Source of the DNA: Sorex araneus
Taxonomy: Eukaryota > Chordata > Mammalia > Eulipotyphla > Soricidae
Assembly: GCF_027595985.1 (NCBI RefSeq)
Contig: NC_073312.1
Location: forward strand, 10,662,926 to 10,726,925
Reading direction: 5' to 3'
DNA: 64,000 bases
Every line of letters begins with the position of its first letter. The first letter of the stretch is position 1. Positions 23,601 to 32,486 of the stretch are shown piece after piece. Both the position numbers and the translations under genes were made by a program. The notes below the pieces were generated by a model. That model was not told the origin of the DNA and did no database searches. It worked only from the letters and a program-made list of their open reading frames with translations.

Positions 23601-26600
23601 TTGCTTTTTGGGTCACACCCAGCGATGCTCAGGGATTACTCCTGGCTTTGCACTCAGGAATTACTCCTGGTGGTGCTTGGGGGACCATATGGGATGCTGG
23701 GATTTGAACCTGGGTTGGCCGAGTGCAAGGCAAATGCCCTACCCACTGTGCTATCGCTCTGGCCCAGTATAATTAACTTTATAGTGAGGATAGCAAAGTA
23801 TTTCATGGAGGAAACACATTTTCAAATATTTGAAATCAATATAGACTAATTTGAAACTTATATTTAGAAGATTGAAAATTTTTGAAGGGAAGACTTCTTC
23901 CTAGATGTCAAAGGAACAGGTATAATTTAAATATTATTTTAAGCTTAAGTTGATGTGCTAATAACACACACATCATGTGTTATTAGCACATCAACTTAAG
24001 CTTAAAATGGCACTATAAACTAAAAATCGAGGGGCCAGAGAAATAGTATCACAGGTAAGGTGCTTGCCTTGCACACCGCTGACCCAGGTTTGATTCCTGG
24101 CATCCCCATATTGTCTTCTAAGCCCATCAGCACTTATCTCTGAGTGCAGAGCCAGTAATAAGCCCTGAGCACTCCTGAGTATGCCCCCTACACCCCTTCC
24201 CCCAAAAATAAACCACTAAGAATGTCTTATATGTCTGATACAAACTAGCAATGAGTTATTTTCTCAGGATTGATTTTTAAAAGCAACCCTGAGAAATCTC
24301 TTGCAAATACAGATAACTTGGTGTATAAATTGTGTCTTACATTAAGATGCTTATTGATGATGGGACAGAAAAGGTGCCAGGTCAAATCCTAGTAAGCCTA
24401 GTCTAGACTAAGTATGGCAGAATGCCAATGTTCTGTATTTGTGACTTTTCCTGTGGACATGATTGGTCAGAGTCATGTGTGTGGAAGGCAGTATACTTGG
24501 GCACATGTTATGTGTCAGGAAAAAAGACTGAATCAATGTCCACATGAAAAGAATGGATGATGTGGTTTTGTGTGTGTATTTGTGTGTTCCCTGGCCTGTG
24601 CACATGCACACGTGTCTCAGCATGTGTGCGTGTGTGTGCATGTATATGCCCCTGTGTCCTGCTGACTGATGGATGCTGCACTCTGCATTGTTTAGGCACT
24701 GCCCACACTACAATCTGAGTTCTTCTCATCACTATTAACTCCCACAGATGTGGGTAGGATTTGAAGAAAAAAAATCCATAATCCTTCACTTATAACAATC
24801 TATTATTATTCTGTAAATTTCTGAACTCTCCAGAAATCAAAGTGTTTGTTCCCATGGCAACAAGCACTGATTTAGACCCTATTTCTTAAACTAGGGTCCC
24901 AGAATCATATAGAGTAACTGACTGTGGGTTTGCAAAAATGTTGGCCACATTTAGAAGTTTCTGAACATGCAGTCACCAAAAGTTAATTTGAAGCCTACTG
25001 CATCAAGAATCTCAGGTGTATCTGGAAGCACTCACCCACGTCGCACTTCTAGACAAAAAGGGGCCATGAGTGGAAAAAGTTTCAGAACCCAGCGCTAGCT
25101 ACATGTTTAGTCATGCAGTACAGAAATGTGGAGGGGAGTTTCGATTTTGTGATGCAATTCCAATGCATCTCAGTTGCATGAAGGTCCCTACAAGGAAAAC
25201 ATGCCCCATTGCTGAGCTGATTCTTGTGATTGCTTAAAGGGAGGGCGAGGCTTCATCAGGAAACCTGGGGAGCACGGGGTTTGAGGGACGTAGTGGGCCC
25301 TACCCTGCACATGTTGGAGAGCCAACTCTCATCCCCCTTGTCAATGAAGCCATGGATGATGAAGCGGGTCTTCCTGTCCGTCTGGAAATTGGATGCGTTA
25401 ATCGTTGATGGATCAGAAGCCTGGATAATCTGTGACAAAAGCAGAAAGCTTGCATGTTTTTGCATCTCAGCCTCTCCGCTCTATCTCTCCCTCTCCCAAC
25501 TCCATTCCAATGCCATGATCTTTCAAGGTCAGTATAAAAGCCACAGCATCCAGGAATCCCACCCTGTGGCCCCTTTCCCAGCTCCTATCTTCCCAAGTCA
25601 GCCATCACTGCCTCAGGTGGGCCTGGATGGAGGCTCCCAGTCTTAACTGTCATGGAGTTCTTGTTAAACGCTTTGCCCCAGACCAGAAGTCAAAGCATCA
25701 GCAAGAGGATCTGGCCAGGAGGACTATTCTCTCACATCAGTCTTTTATCAAAGATCTGTTTTGTCCAGGTCTGGCTAGGCCTGGAGGTGCAGCTGAAGCA
25801 TGAAGATGGAGCAGAGCATGGCAGGGGGTGGGGGGGGAGCGGGAGGGCGAGAGGGTGGGTACAGAGCTAAGGACTCCATTTCCACACTGGGTGCAGCCCG
25901 TGCCCCAGTGACCCTGCCAATGCAAGGTCAGAGGCCTCACCTGGAAGTTGTTTGGGTTCTCATTGGTGTAGAGCAGGAAGCGGGTTCCGATCTTCTCAGG
26001 GCTCCAGGGAAGAACCTTCAGGGGTCTGATGGCTGTACCGGCCCAGGGCTCCGAGTCAGAGAAGCAGCCGAGGGAATCATAGCAAATCTCCTTCCCTGCG
26101 GAGAAAACCCGGCTCCCCTCAGGACTCAGCTCTGGGGCAGACTCCGCTCTGGATGCTCAGCCCAGTCACTCCCCTATTTGGGGATAGGGACCACCTCAGC
26201 CACACCCACTGTCTGCTGCATCCCAGGTGAAGTCGTGATGGCTCCCGGCCTCTGATCTGGAGCAGCCCCAGCGATGCCACCCTGTCTGGCATCTACCAGA
26301 GCCTTGAGAGCTGAGCTCAGTAACAGGCACATTGTGAAGCAGATGACATGGTGTTACCTGGGAGTCTGGCCTCAGACACCCGGGCATGAAGACAGGCAGT
26401 CAGGAAGAAGCTCTGAAGTGGCTCCCCCCTCGCCGGTCCCCCTCGGGAAGCTCAAAAGCGGGTGTTCACCAAACAGACTCCTACACCCACTGCTCTCTGG
26501 CACCTCAGAGGAATTGTTGGAGCTTTTGCAAGCCCTTCCCAGCCTCGGGCTTCCTCCTGCCAGAGCTGAGAGTTGTGGGTAAAGCCCTTCCCAAGGGGTG

Positions 26601-26664
26601 ATGAGAGTTTCTTACCGTGGGCTGCTCCCAGCAGGCAAAGCGCAAGTGTCCAGATGCCCAACAT
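14093..26664 (-). CDS. PNLIPRP1: Pancreatic lipase-related protein 1, complete 12-exon coding region
   Basis: Secreted pancreatic homologue of PNLIP with little or no lipase activity in species studied. Coding exons (minus strand): 26616-26664, 25941-26095, 25304-25429, 23086-23220, 22022-22130, 21639-21758, 21431-21550, 20157-20275, 18846-18975, 17165-17273, 16391-16558, 14093-14168; total 1416 bp, 471 aa. Residues 1-17 form the signal peptide ([17 protein letters not shown]). Triad residues are Ser171 (GHSLG), Asp194 and His281 (ACNHLRS). The motif LDPVEASF carries Val196 and Ala198 where active lipases have Ala and Pro; published work on PLRP1 showed these two residues abolish activity. 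The PLAT domain starts at about Arg355. Human PNLIPRP1 has 467 aa and ends at LTLTPC; here TGT is followed by CAG and the frame stays open for Gln-Ser-Thr-Leu before TAG. All splice phases agree and there are no internal stops, so the gene looks intact. It lies head-to-tail downstream of PNLIP. Confidence 0.97.
14627..14812 (-). mobile_element. SINE-A copy with target-site duplication
   Basis: Reverse orientation with an (ATTT)n tail. The 13-bp CCTATACAATTTT occurs at 14614-14626 and again at 14813-14825, so insertion limits are clear. It lies in the last PNLIPRP1 intron. Confidence 0.95.
15529..15771 (-). mobile_element. Strongly diverged SINE-A-like region
   Basis: GTGCTCAGGGCATTC and later GACCTGGTGGTGCTAG with CACTATCTCCTTGGCC look like one or two old reverse SINE-A copies. 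Confidence 0.4.
15913..16019 (-). mobile_element. Diverged SINE-A fragment
   Basis: GGGACCATACCCAGTGGTAC and GACACTTGCTCTATCTCTTG match the reverse SINE-A body and head. Confidence 0.5.
16391..16558 (-). CDS. PNLIPRP1: PNLIPRP1 coding exon 11
   Basis: 168 bp, residues 392-446, [14 protein letters not shown] to TVQKGEEKT. Donor ACAGA|GTAAGT. Confidence 0.97.
17165..17273 (-). CDS. PNLIPRP1: PNLIPRP1 coding exon 10
   Basis: 109 bp, residues 356-390, [17 protein letters not shown] to SHQFDVF. Start of the PLAT domain. Donor TTCAG|GTAAAG. Confidence 0.97.
17826..17995. repeat. Imperfect CA/CATA-rich simple repeat
   Basis: Alternating purine-pyrimidine stretch with many CACATA and ACACAC units in PNLIPRP1 intron 9. 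Confidence 0.7.
18846..18975 (-). CDS. PNLIPRP1: PNLIPRP1 coding exon 9
   Basis: 130 bp, residues 312-354, [19 protein letters not shown] to GESSSFA; Arg355 is split over the junction. Confidence 0.97.
19078..19195 (-). mobile_element. Diverged SINE-A copy
   Basis: CATACCCAATGGTGCTCATG and GTGCAAGACAAACACCC then TAGTATCTCTTGGG. Confidence 0.65.
19781..19946 (-). mobile_element. SINE-A copy
   Basis: Reverse: CTTACTCCTGGCTATGCACT, CATGCAAGGCAAATGCCC, head CTATTGCTCTGGCCCC. Confidence 0.9.
20157..20275 (-). CDS. PNLIPRP1: PNLIPRP1 coding exon 8 (His281)
   Basis: 119 bp, residues 272-311, [17 protein letters not shown] with His281. Donor TCT|GTAAGT. Confidence 0.97.
20380..20514 (-). mobile_element. 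SINE-A copy with internal deletion
   Basis: Reverse with T-tail; the body lacks the ACTCAGGAATTACTCC stretch, and the head is CTATCTCTGGCCCC. In PNLIPRP1 intron 7. Confidence 0.85.
21200..21354 (-). mobile_element. Diverged SINE-A copy
   Basis: GACTCCTGGCTCTATGCTCA and GCTATCTCTCTCGTCC; close upstream of the exon at 21431. Confidence 0.6.
21431..21550 (-). CDS. PNLIPRP1: PNLIPRP1 coding exon 7 (lid region)
   Basis: 120 bp, residues 232-271, [18 protein letters not shown] then [16 protein letters not shown]. Donor TCAG|GTAACA. Confidence 0.97.
21639..21758 (-). CDS. PNLIPRP1: PNLIPRP1 coding exon 6 (Asp194; inactive-type motif)
   Basis: 120 bp, residues 192-231. [18 protein letters not shown] holds Asp194 and the Val196/Ala198 pair typical of catalytically silent PLRP1. 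Confidence 0.97.
22022..22130 (-). CDS. PNLIPRP1: PNLIPRP1 coding exon 5 (Ser171)
   Basis: 109 bp, residues 156-191. [16 protein letters not shown] contains Ser171, with the expected Ala after the motif. Donor ACAG|GTAAGG. Confidence 0.97.
23086..23220 (-). CDS. PNLIPRP1: PNLIPRP1 coding exon 4
   Basis: 135 bp, residues 111-155, [19 protein letters not shown] to QMISMLS. Donor TCG|GTGAGT. Confidence 0.96.
23591..23765 (-). mobile_element. SINE-A copy
   Basis: Reverse, full length: TTGCTTTTTGGGTCACACCC, ATTACTCCTGGTGGTGCTTG, head GTGCTATCGCTCTGGCCC. ATTAACTT occurs on both sides (23584 and 23772). Confidence 0.95.
23937..24007. repeat. Perfect 32-bp inverted repeat (hairpin)
   Basis: Arms 23937-23968 and 23976-24007 are exact reverse complements with a 7-base loop CACATCA. 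Each arm contains the self-complementary TTAAGCTTAA. It lies in the intron between PNLIPRP1 coding exons 3 and 4. Confidence 0.97.
24031..24212 (+). mobile_element. SINE-A copy
   Basis: Forward: GGGGCCAGAGAAATAGTATC, GGTTTGATTCCTGGCATCCC, CTGAGTGCAGAGCCAG. It starts 24 bp after the hairpin. Confidence 0.9.
24545..24660. repeat. TG-rich simple repeat
   Basis: Interrupted TGTG/CATG tract in a PNLIPRP1 intron. Confidence 0.7.
25304..25429 (-). CDS. PNLIPRP1: PNLIPRP1 coding exon 3
   Basis: 126 bp, residues 69-110, [16 protein letters not shown] and [18 protein letters not shown]. Donor AGG|GTAGGG. Confidence 0.97.
25941..26095 (-). CDS. PNLIPRP1: PNLIPRP1 coding exon 2
   Basis: 155 bp, residues 17-68, [14 protein letters not shown] to NENPNNFQ, with the paralogue-specific [12 protein letters not shown]. 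Donor CCAG|GTGAGG. Confidence 0.97.
26616..26664 (-). CDS. PNLIPRP1: PNLIPRP1 coding exon 1 (signal peptide)
   Basis: 49 bp encoding [16 protein letters not shown] plus the first base of Gly17. Acceptor TCGTAG abuts the ATG; donor CCACG|GTAAG. Confidence 0.95.
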
Positions 26665-26796
26665 CTACGATAAATTCAGACAAGTTTATTCAAGAGTCTC
26701 ATCGACCACTCCAGAGCAAAGAACTGAGTTCAGGGTGCTTGCTCTGAGCTTCTTTGCAGTGGGGGTTTGCTGGGGGAGTGTTCAAGGGGGTCTTAC

Positions 26797-26828
26797 CCTG
26801 TCGGATGTTCCAAGCATTCCTGTACTCT
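26797..26828 (-). other. PNLIPRP1: PNLIPRP1 non-coding exon 1 (predicted)
   Basis: Donor CAGG|GTAAGA at 26795-26798, about 60 bp downstream of the TATA box; the following acceptor abuts the ATG. The 5' end is estimated from TATA spacing. Confidence 0.7.
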
Positions 26829-26851
26829 GGCTCCAATGCCCAGGCTGTTTT

Positions 26852-26859
26852 TTTTTATA
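26852..26859 (-). promoter_or_regulatory. PNLIPRP1: PNLIPRP1 TATA box
   Basis: Minus-strand TATAAAAA inside GGTATAAAAAA, in the position expected from the predicted first exon. Confidence 0.75.
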
Positions 26860-26890
26860 CCAGAGCCTTATCATTTGGAAGCAGCTTCAA

Positions 26891-26904
26891 GGAAACAGCA
26901 GGTG
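26891..26904 (-). promoter_or_regulatory. Candidate PTF1 site in PNLIPRP1 promoter
   Basis: Minus-strand CACCTGCTGTTTCC, about 32 bp upstream of the TATA box. It has an E-box CACCTG and a TTTCC half-site about one helical turn apart, the layout bound by the pancreatic PTF1 complex (PTF1A with RBPJ/RBPJL). The second half-site is shorter than the TTTCCC consensus. Confidence 0.5.
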
Positions 26905-27190
26905 GTGGAAGGTGCTGTGAGTGTGGAGCCTTTAATCTGCACAAACACACAAAGGAGGTCAAGAGTAGACTCCAATATTCCCACCAGTCTGGGAATAGGA
27001 AAGATGCTTGATGAGAAGGAGGTGAAAAGCCCCCGACTCTGTACCATGTGTGTGGAATGATGAGCTGAAGCGGCCTCTTTCCAGCGTCCTGTTGGGACCC
27101 TCGTAGTTTTCGAGTCGCAGCAAGGATATAAGAGTGAGCTCTAAGAACGGAGAGTAGTTTCATTCGCTTACTTTTATGGTTAGTCGGTTG

Positions 27191-27327
27191 GTTTGGGGAC
27201 CACACGTGGCAGTGCTCAGGGCTCACTCCTGTCTCTGTGCTCAAGGGTCACTCCCGGTGGTACCTGGGGTGCTAAAGATCATACCTTGAATAGTTACGTG
27301 AAAGATCAGCTCCTAAACCCTTGCCCC
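27191..27327 (-). mobile_element. SINE-A copy (1 of 3 upstream of PNLIPRP1)
   Basis: ACCACACGTGGCAGTGCTCA and GGTCACTCCCGGTGGTACC. Confidence 0.75.
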
Positions 27328-27440
27328 AATTTCTCTCTCTTAGAATAGAAGGGAATAACTCCACCTTCCCACAACAGAGAATGGAGAGAAAGATCTCACT
27401 CTGATGGCCTCTCCTCTCTCCTCGTCTCTTTCTGTTTCGT

Positions 27441-27466
27441 TCTCTCTCTCTCTCTCTCTCTCTCTG
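27441..27466. repeat. (CT)n microsatellite
   Basis: Short run of about 13 CT units. Confidence 0.9.
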
Positions 27467-27520
27467 ATTCACTGTCTATCTCAGTTGAGACCTGGCTTTT
27501 GTTCTTCTTTAGCTTGGTTT

Positions 27521-27680
27521 GGTGTGGGGGCCGCATCTGGCAGTGCTCAGGGCTTACTCCTGGCCTTTTGTCCAGAGATCACTCTTGACGGGGCTCAGGG
27601 GACCATGTGGGGTGCCAGAGCTCAAACCCAGCTCAGCCACATGCAAGACAAGTGCCCTACCCGCGGTCCTATCTCTTCTA
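27521..27680 (-). mobile_element. SINE-A copy (2 of 3)
   Basis: CTGGCAGTGCTCAGGGCTTA, CACATGCAAGACAAGTGCCC and a decayed head. Confidence 0.8.
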
Positions 27681-27690
27681 CCTGTGTTTC

Positions 27691-27784
27691 CTTTTTTGTT
27701 TTGGCTGTGCCTGGTGGTGCTCAAGGGCTACTTCTGGCCTTATGCTCAGGTTGCTCCCTAGTGGAGGTGCCTTAGGGACCATGT
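27691..27784 (-). mobile_element. SINE-A 3' part (3 of 3)
   Basis: TGCCTGGTGGTGCTCAAGGG and TTATGCTCAGG; the tRNA-like head is absent. Confidence 0.75.
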
Positions 27785-28596
27785 GCTGTCAATACCACAG
27801 CCTTTGGAGAGACTCAACTGTCCCCACATATCATCCCATTCACTTCTATCTCTGTTATCTCTTGCTTCGCTTCATAGCCACTGCTCAGATGTCATAGTTG
27901 GGGAGGAAGCTCAGGGGCCAGGGGCCAGGTTTGCATGTGGAAGGACCTGGGTCCCATCACCCATACCACGTGGCCCCACACGCTGCCTGGTCTACTCTAG
28001 TGGCCCTGCTGAGCAGGAGCATCTCATCGGCTGGTCCACTTGACTCAGTGTCAGGGGGGCGTGGCGTGTGGGTTCCCTGAGCACAGCTTCCCTCCGACCC
28101 CCTACGAGAAAGGAAAAAAAGAAAGGAAAGGAAACCAGAGAACAATAGCTACCCTTATACCACTCTACTACATGCTGAATAACTGGGTTCAGGGGCCCCT
28201 GAAAGTGCATGTCATCAAGGTCTGTTGAGTTTCCGGCCTCCCAGGAGGCTACACACCTGCCTGGGTGAATTTCCTGCACCCCGAGGCCATCAGGACCTCC
28301 CCCCGACACCACCTGTGAGGGGCCCCGCCAGTTCTCACAGGGACAGATAAGCCTGCCCATGGCAAACACCAGACCGGATGCCCCTCACCCACAGGCAAAC
28401 AGGCTCAATGTCACAGCTTCTGCAGCGGGGAGTAACCCAGACATAGGGGGCGGGGAACTGGAAAAAGGCAGGACTGTTCAGAGAAAGAAAAATAACTTAC
28501 CCTGGAGTGAAAAGGAACAGGTTTCAGCAGCTGCTGAGGCCACCGAACCCGTGTGGAGCTCAGACTAAAGTTTCTCAGGAGACACTGAAAACCCCC

Positions 28597-29077
28597 ATTT
28601 TTTCCTTCCTCCCTCTCTCCTTCCCCTCCTCCCTCCCTCCCGCCCTCCCTTCCTCCCTCCCTCCCTCCCTCTCTCCCTCCCTTCTTCTGTTCTTTCCTTC
28701 CTTTCTTCTTCTCCCTCCTTCCCTCCCTTCTTCCCTCCCTTCTTCCCTTCCTTCCTTCCTTCCTTCCTTCCTTCCTTCCTTCCTTCCTTCCTTCCTTCCT
28801 TCCTTCCTTCCTTCCTTCCTTCCTTCCTTCCTTCCTTCCTTCCTTCCTTCCTTCCTTCCTTTCTTCCTTCCTTCCTTCCTCGCTCCCTCCTTTCCTTCCT
28901 TGCTCCCTCCTTTCCTCCTCCCTCGTTCCCTCCCTCCCTCCCTTTCTTCCTTCCTTCCTTCCTTCCTTCCTTCCTTCCTTCCTTCCTTCCTTCCTTCCTT
29001 CCTTCCTTCCTTCCTTCCTTCCTTCTTTCCTTCCTTCCTTCCTTCCTCCCTTCCTTCCTTCCTCCCTCCCTCCCTTC
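28597..29077. repeat. 480-bp pyrimidine tract, (TTCC)n
   Basis: Nearly unbroken CCTT/CCCT on the plus strand with only a few G interruptions. The long open frames across it on both strands (Ser/Phe/Leu/Pro or Lys/Glu/Gly/Arg periodicity) are artefacts. Confidence 0.97.
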
Positions 29078-29282
29078 AATTGGTAGACCCCCACCAACTC
29101 ATGTGGGCTGGTAAGCAAGTCAAATTCTTGGGCCATCCAGACCCTGGTGCTTGTTGGGGGGCATTAGTCCGGAAATCTGCATCCACTTTAACAGTCAGTA
29201 TTTCCAGAACATCTCCAGCCTTCAGAACCCAGCATGTGGGGAAATTCTAGGTGAATATGGACTCCATCAGGAAGTGACAAGG

Positions 29283-29370
29283 GGCTACCATATGTCAGGT
29301 TCCCAGCATTGCTAGGAGTGACACTTGAGCGTAGTCCCTGATCACCACCAGGTGTGACCTCCCCCACAAA
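29283..29370 (+). mobile_element. SINE-A 3' fragment plus (CAA)n
   Basis: TTCCCAGCATTGCTAGGAGT, CCACCAGGTGTGACC, then an AAC repeat to about 29,402. Confidence 0.65.
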
Positions 29371-30204
29371 AGGAACAACAACAACAACAACAACAACAAC
29401 AAAGAAATGATCAGAACTGGAAGGAAAGACCCATGGGACTGATTGAAATGCACATCTTGAGTCAGGTCTGTCCTCTGCACACCCCCCTGGGTCTCTACTC
29501 CCTGGGAGACTCCTCCTGAAGGCAAATACTGGATACCTGGGACCCCACTCACTGCTGGGCACATGTGGGTGCTCACCACAAAATTGGGGAAGGACTGAAG
29601 CTCATAACCCTTCTGGCCATCTCCAACCAGTGTTCCCTGCACAGAGCCATGGGCCAGAGCAAACAGCAGAACCAGCCAGACTCTGCATAGTTAGCGTCCC
29701 CCCACCCCCCCCCACCCCCGTACACACACTTCCTGAAGTACTCCCACATCTCAGTTACCTCTCTTCACCCAGGCTTGGGTGCACGTGGTGACTCTGTAGA
29801 AGGGACGGGAAAGGCTGGGAAGCCTGTGCCTGCTCCGACTTCCCTTCCACGCTCTCAGAGGCGAGCATAGAGCTCACAGACCCCAGAGTCTCTCTACTCC
29901 TTTGCTCTCTACAGCATCAACCTCTATATTTAGAACAATTAGATGAGAGAATACAAAAGTCTAAAGGGGTGATGCCGAGGTCACGCTTGGTCCCAGAGTT
30001 GAGGGAGAAGAAGAAAGGAAATCAAGTGGAGGTGGAGGAAGAGACAGATGAGAAGCAATTGAGGACAGGGGTCAAGGGGATTCCAGGACACCGGTGGTGG
30101 TTAGAAACGATAGAGCTAAATGTCCACAGCATAGATTTCACAGTAACACTGAATTCACGAGACCCAAAGTTCTACAAGCAAATTACAAAAGGTGCCTGTC
30201 AAGA

Positions 30205-30326
30205 CGCAGGCAGGGGAGGGGGCCTGGCAGCATTAGTGGAGGGAAGCCGACACTGGTGGAGGGATCCATGCTGGAACATTGTATGTCTAAATCCCAGCTA
30301 TGAATAACTTTGTAAATCATGGCACT
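30205..30326 (+). mobile_element. L1 3' end fragment
   Basis: CACTGGTGGAGGGATCC, GGAACATTGTATGTCTAAAT and TGAATAACTTTGTAAATCAT match the L1 3' end. Confidence 0.7.
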
Positions 30327-30530
30327 TTAATTTTATTTTTTTTATTTTTATTTATTTATTTTTTAATCTGAAAGCTTAGTTTATTAGAAGTGATATTGTG
30401 CTGAAAAAAAAAAACCTGACAAATTGGGCACCAGAGTAGGGACAGGACCAGGAGATAGAAAAGGTTCTTGTTATAAATTAGTAAGAAGAAATCCAAGAAT
30501 GATGGAGATGTATCTGCATGGGGAAGGAAT

Positions 30531-31010
30531 TCTTTTTTTTTAAAATTATTTTATTAATTCACCATGTGGAAAGTTACAAAGTTTTCAGGTTAAAGTCTCA
30601 GTTATACAATGCTCAAACACCCATCCCTTCACCAGTGCACATATTCCACCACCAAGAATCACGATATACCTCCCCCCTTCCCCCCACCTCCCCAGCCCCC
30701 CACCCCGCATGTGTAACTGGTAAATTTCACTTTACTTTGATTACATTCAATATTTAAACAAAAAAATTCACTATTATTGATTTGGAGTTTCTCCCCCCTA
30801 AAGTCGATCTGCTGAAAAGAAAGCATTTGGTAATTTGTTTTCCATTGCTGAGAATGAAGAGATATGAGGTCAGGAGGCCGCACTAGCAGCAGCATAGTTT
30901 TGGATTTCTGTATTTTAGCATTTTAGTAACTAAGTCCAGAGAAATGTCTGCCAGGAATCGCAACATTGTAAGCTTGTACCTCTCAGCTACTTTATATTCC
31001 ACATATGAGA
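30531..31010 (-). mobile_element. L1 3' UTR fragment
   Basis: Reverse: TTCACCATGTGGAAAGTTAC, CCATCCCTTCACCAGTGCAC and CCACCACCAAGAATC resemble the 3' end of the L1 at 32487, continuing into a longer 3' UTR. The upper limit is approximate. Confidence 0.65.
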
Positions 31011-31396
31011 CGGCACTTCAATTTTAAAAGTTCACATAGTGGGACCTAGAGGCCACAGCTGTGGGTTGCTCAGGGCTCAATAGGAAATCTGCCTCAGGTC
31101 CAGCAGACTTGTTGCCCGGTGGCTGTTCCACTGGCCCAGGGTTAAGGCCTCAGCAAGGACTGAGCGTGACAAAGGCAGCAGAATCACACCTTTCTGGGCA
31201 AGGAGGGTCTCTGCAAAGTGCCCCCTATCCCTGGAGATCCACTTCCCCTGCTCCACCCAGTTATCTGGCCAGACCAATTCCAGCCCTTTGTTGTCACCCT
31301 GGGCCCTCCCTCTCCCCTCTCTTGGGTGGGGCCAGTGTGTGGTCTGAAGGGTCCCTGCCTACTCCTGCCACCTTGTGTTTCCCCTGGATACATGTT

Positions 31397-31489
31397 CAGG
31401 TGGGGAATATATCACTGGTGGTGCTCAGAGGCTCGGGGGACCAATCAGTGCTGGCCATAGGCAATCCCTGCACTATCTCTCCAGTCCCC
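31397..31489 (-). mobile_element. Short SINE-A copy with target-site duplication
   Basis: The 11-bp GGATACATGTT flanks it at 31386-31396 and 31490-31500. The body TCACTGGTGGTGCTCAGAGG and head CACTATCTCTCCAGTCCCC are retained, and the middle is deleted. Confidence 0.85.
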
Positions 31490-31714
31490 GGATACATGTT
31501 TGGTCATCACGGATCTGCTTGGCAAAGAATGCTAGTGACACAGAGATGGACAAAGATAAGGCTACCACTTAAAAAAGTCAAATCTGTGTTAAAACTGGAG
31601 ACAATATCAAGAGCCTCTGGATAAAGGCTCATCTATACCCCAAAAGCTGGAATCTTGGATGCAAACCTTGTTGATAACCAGATTTTTAATACTTAGGATG
31701 TATTTATTTCTCCC

Positions 31715-31905
31715 TCTGTGTGTATCTGTATGTATATCAGTGTGTCTACATGTGTAGGTATATGTGTCTGTATGTGTTTCCCTTTGTGTTTGTCTGCATG
31801 TGTATTTGTGTCTATGTCTGTGAAATCTCTGTATGTGTATATGTATGTGTTTCTATGTGTCTCTGTGTGAGCCTGTGCATGTGTCTGTGTGTGTCTGCTG
31901 CCTTA
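31715..31905. repeat. TGTG/TGTA-rich simple repeat
   Basis: Imperfect TGTG, TGTATG and TGTCTG units. Confidence 0.75.
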
Positions 31906-32486
31906 AACTTCCTATACATCTTGAAGTTAACATCCGTGTGTCTGTGTATGATTACCAAAAGTATGGTGTACAGGGGCCCAGTAGAAAAGTGACCTGCAAG
32001 GGTTTCGAGGGCCAGATCATTCATGTTGCTTCAAAAATACCCTCCCCGCCTCATCTCTCCAACACTTGGGAATTTACCACCACCTACATACGTAGCTGTA
32101 TAAATTAGGAGAGGAGATCTGGGCCCTCCCCCTCTCCCCGCCCCCGTACTTCTGGCAGCCACACACACCTCCCACAGCTGAGGCCATATTGATTTACCCA
32201 CAAGCCCTGCTTTACTGATTCACAACTAAATCTCTGAAGAGATATAAGCCAGCAGCTAAAATTCATGGAAGCACCAGTTCACGTAGCTGATATATCTGGG
32301 GCACACTCATATGGCAGATAGGCCGAGTACTTGTTTTGCCTAAGTTCTGGCAGCTGCACCCATACCCTACAAAGGCAACCAGGCCAAGGGCTAAACTCCA
32401 ACACTGCACTAATATTCTCTACAAAGATGCCAACATACAAATAATTTCAGGTACCTTGGTGCCTAGACTGAGAACGCAGGTGTCTT

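Noticed and set aside
26690-26881. Alternative upstream start codons for PNLIPRP1
   Set aside because: All three lipase genes show an acceptor directly before the family-type signal peptide ATG, so upstream ATGs would be in the non-coding exon or intron.
28411-29250. Long open frames on both strands (over 240 codons) with Lys/Glu/Gly/Arg or Ser/Phe/Leu/Pro periodicity
   Set aside because: They translate the (TTCC)n tract; a tetranucleotide repeat stays open in several frames. No domain and no splice structure.
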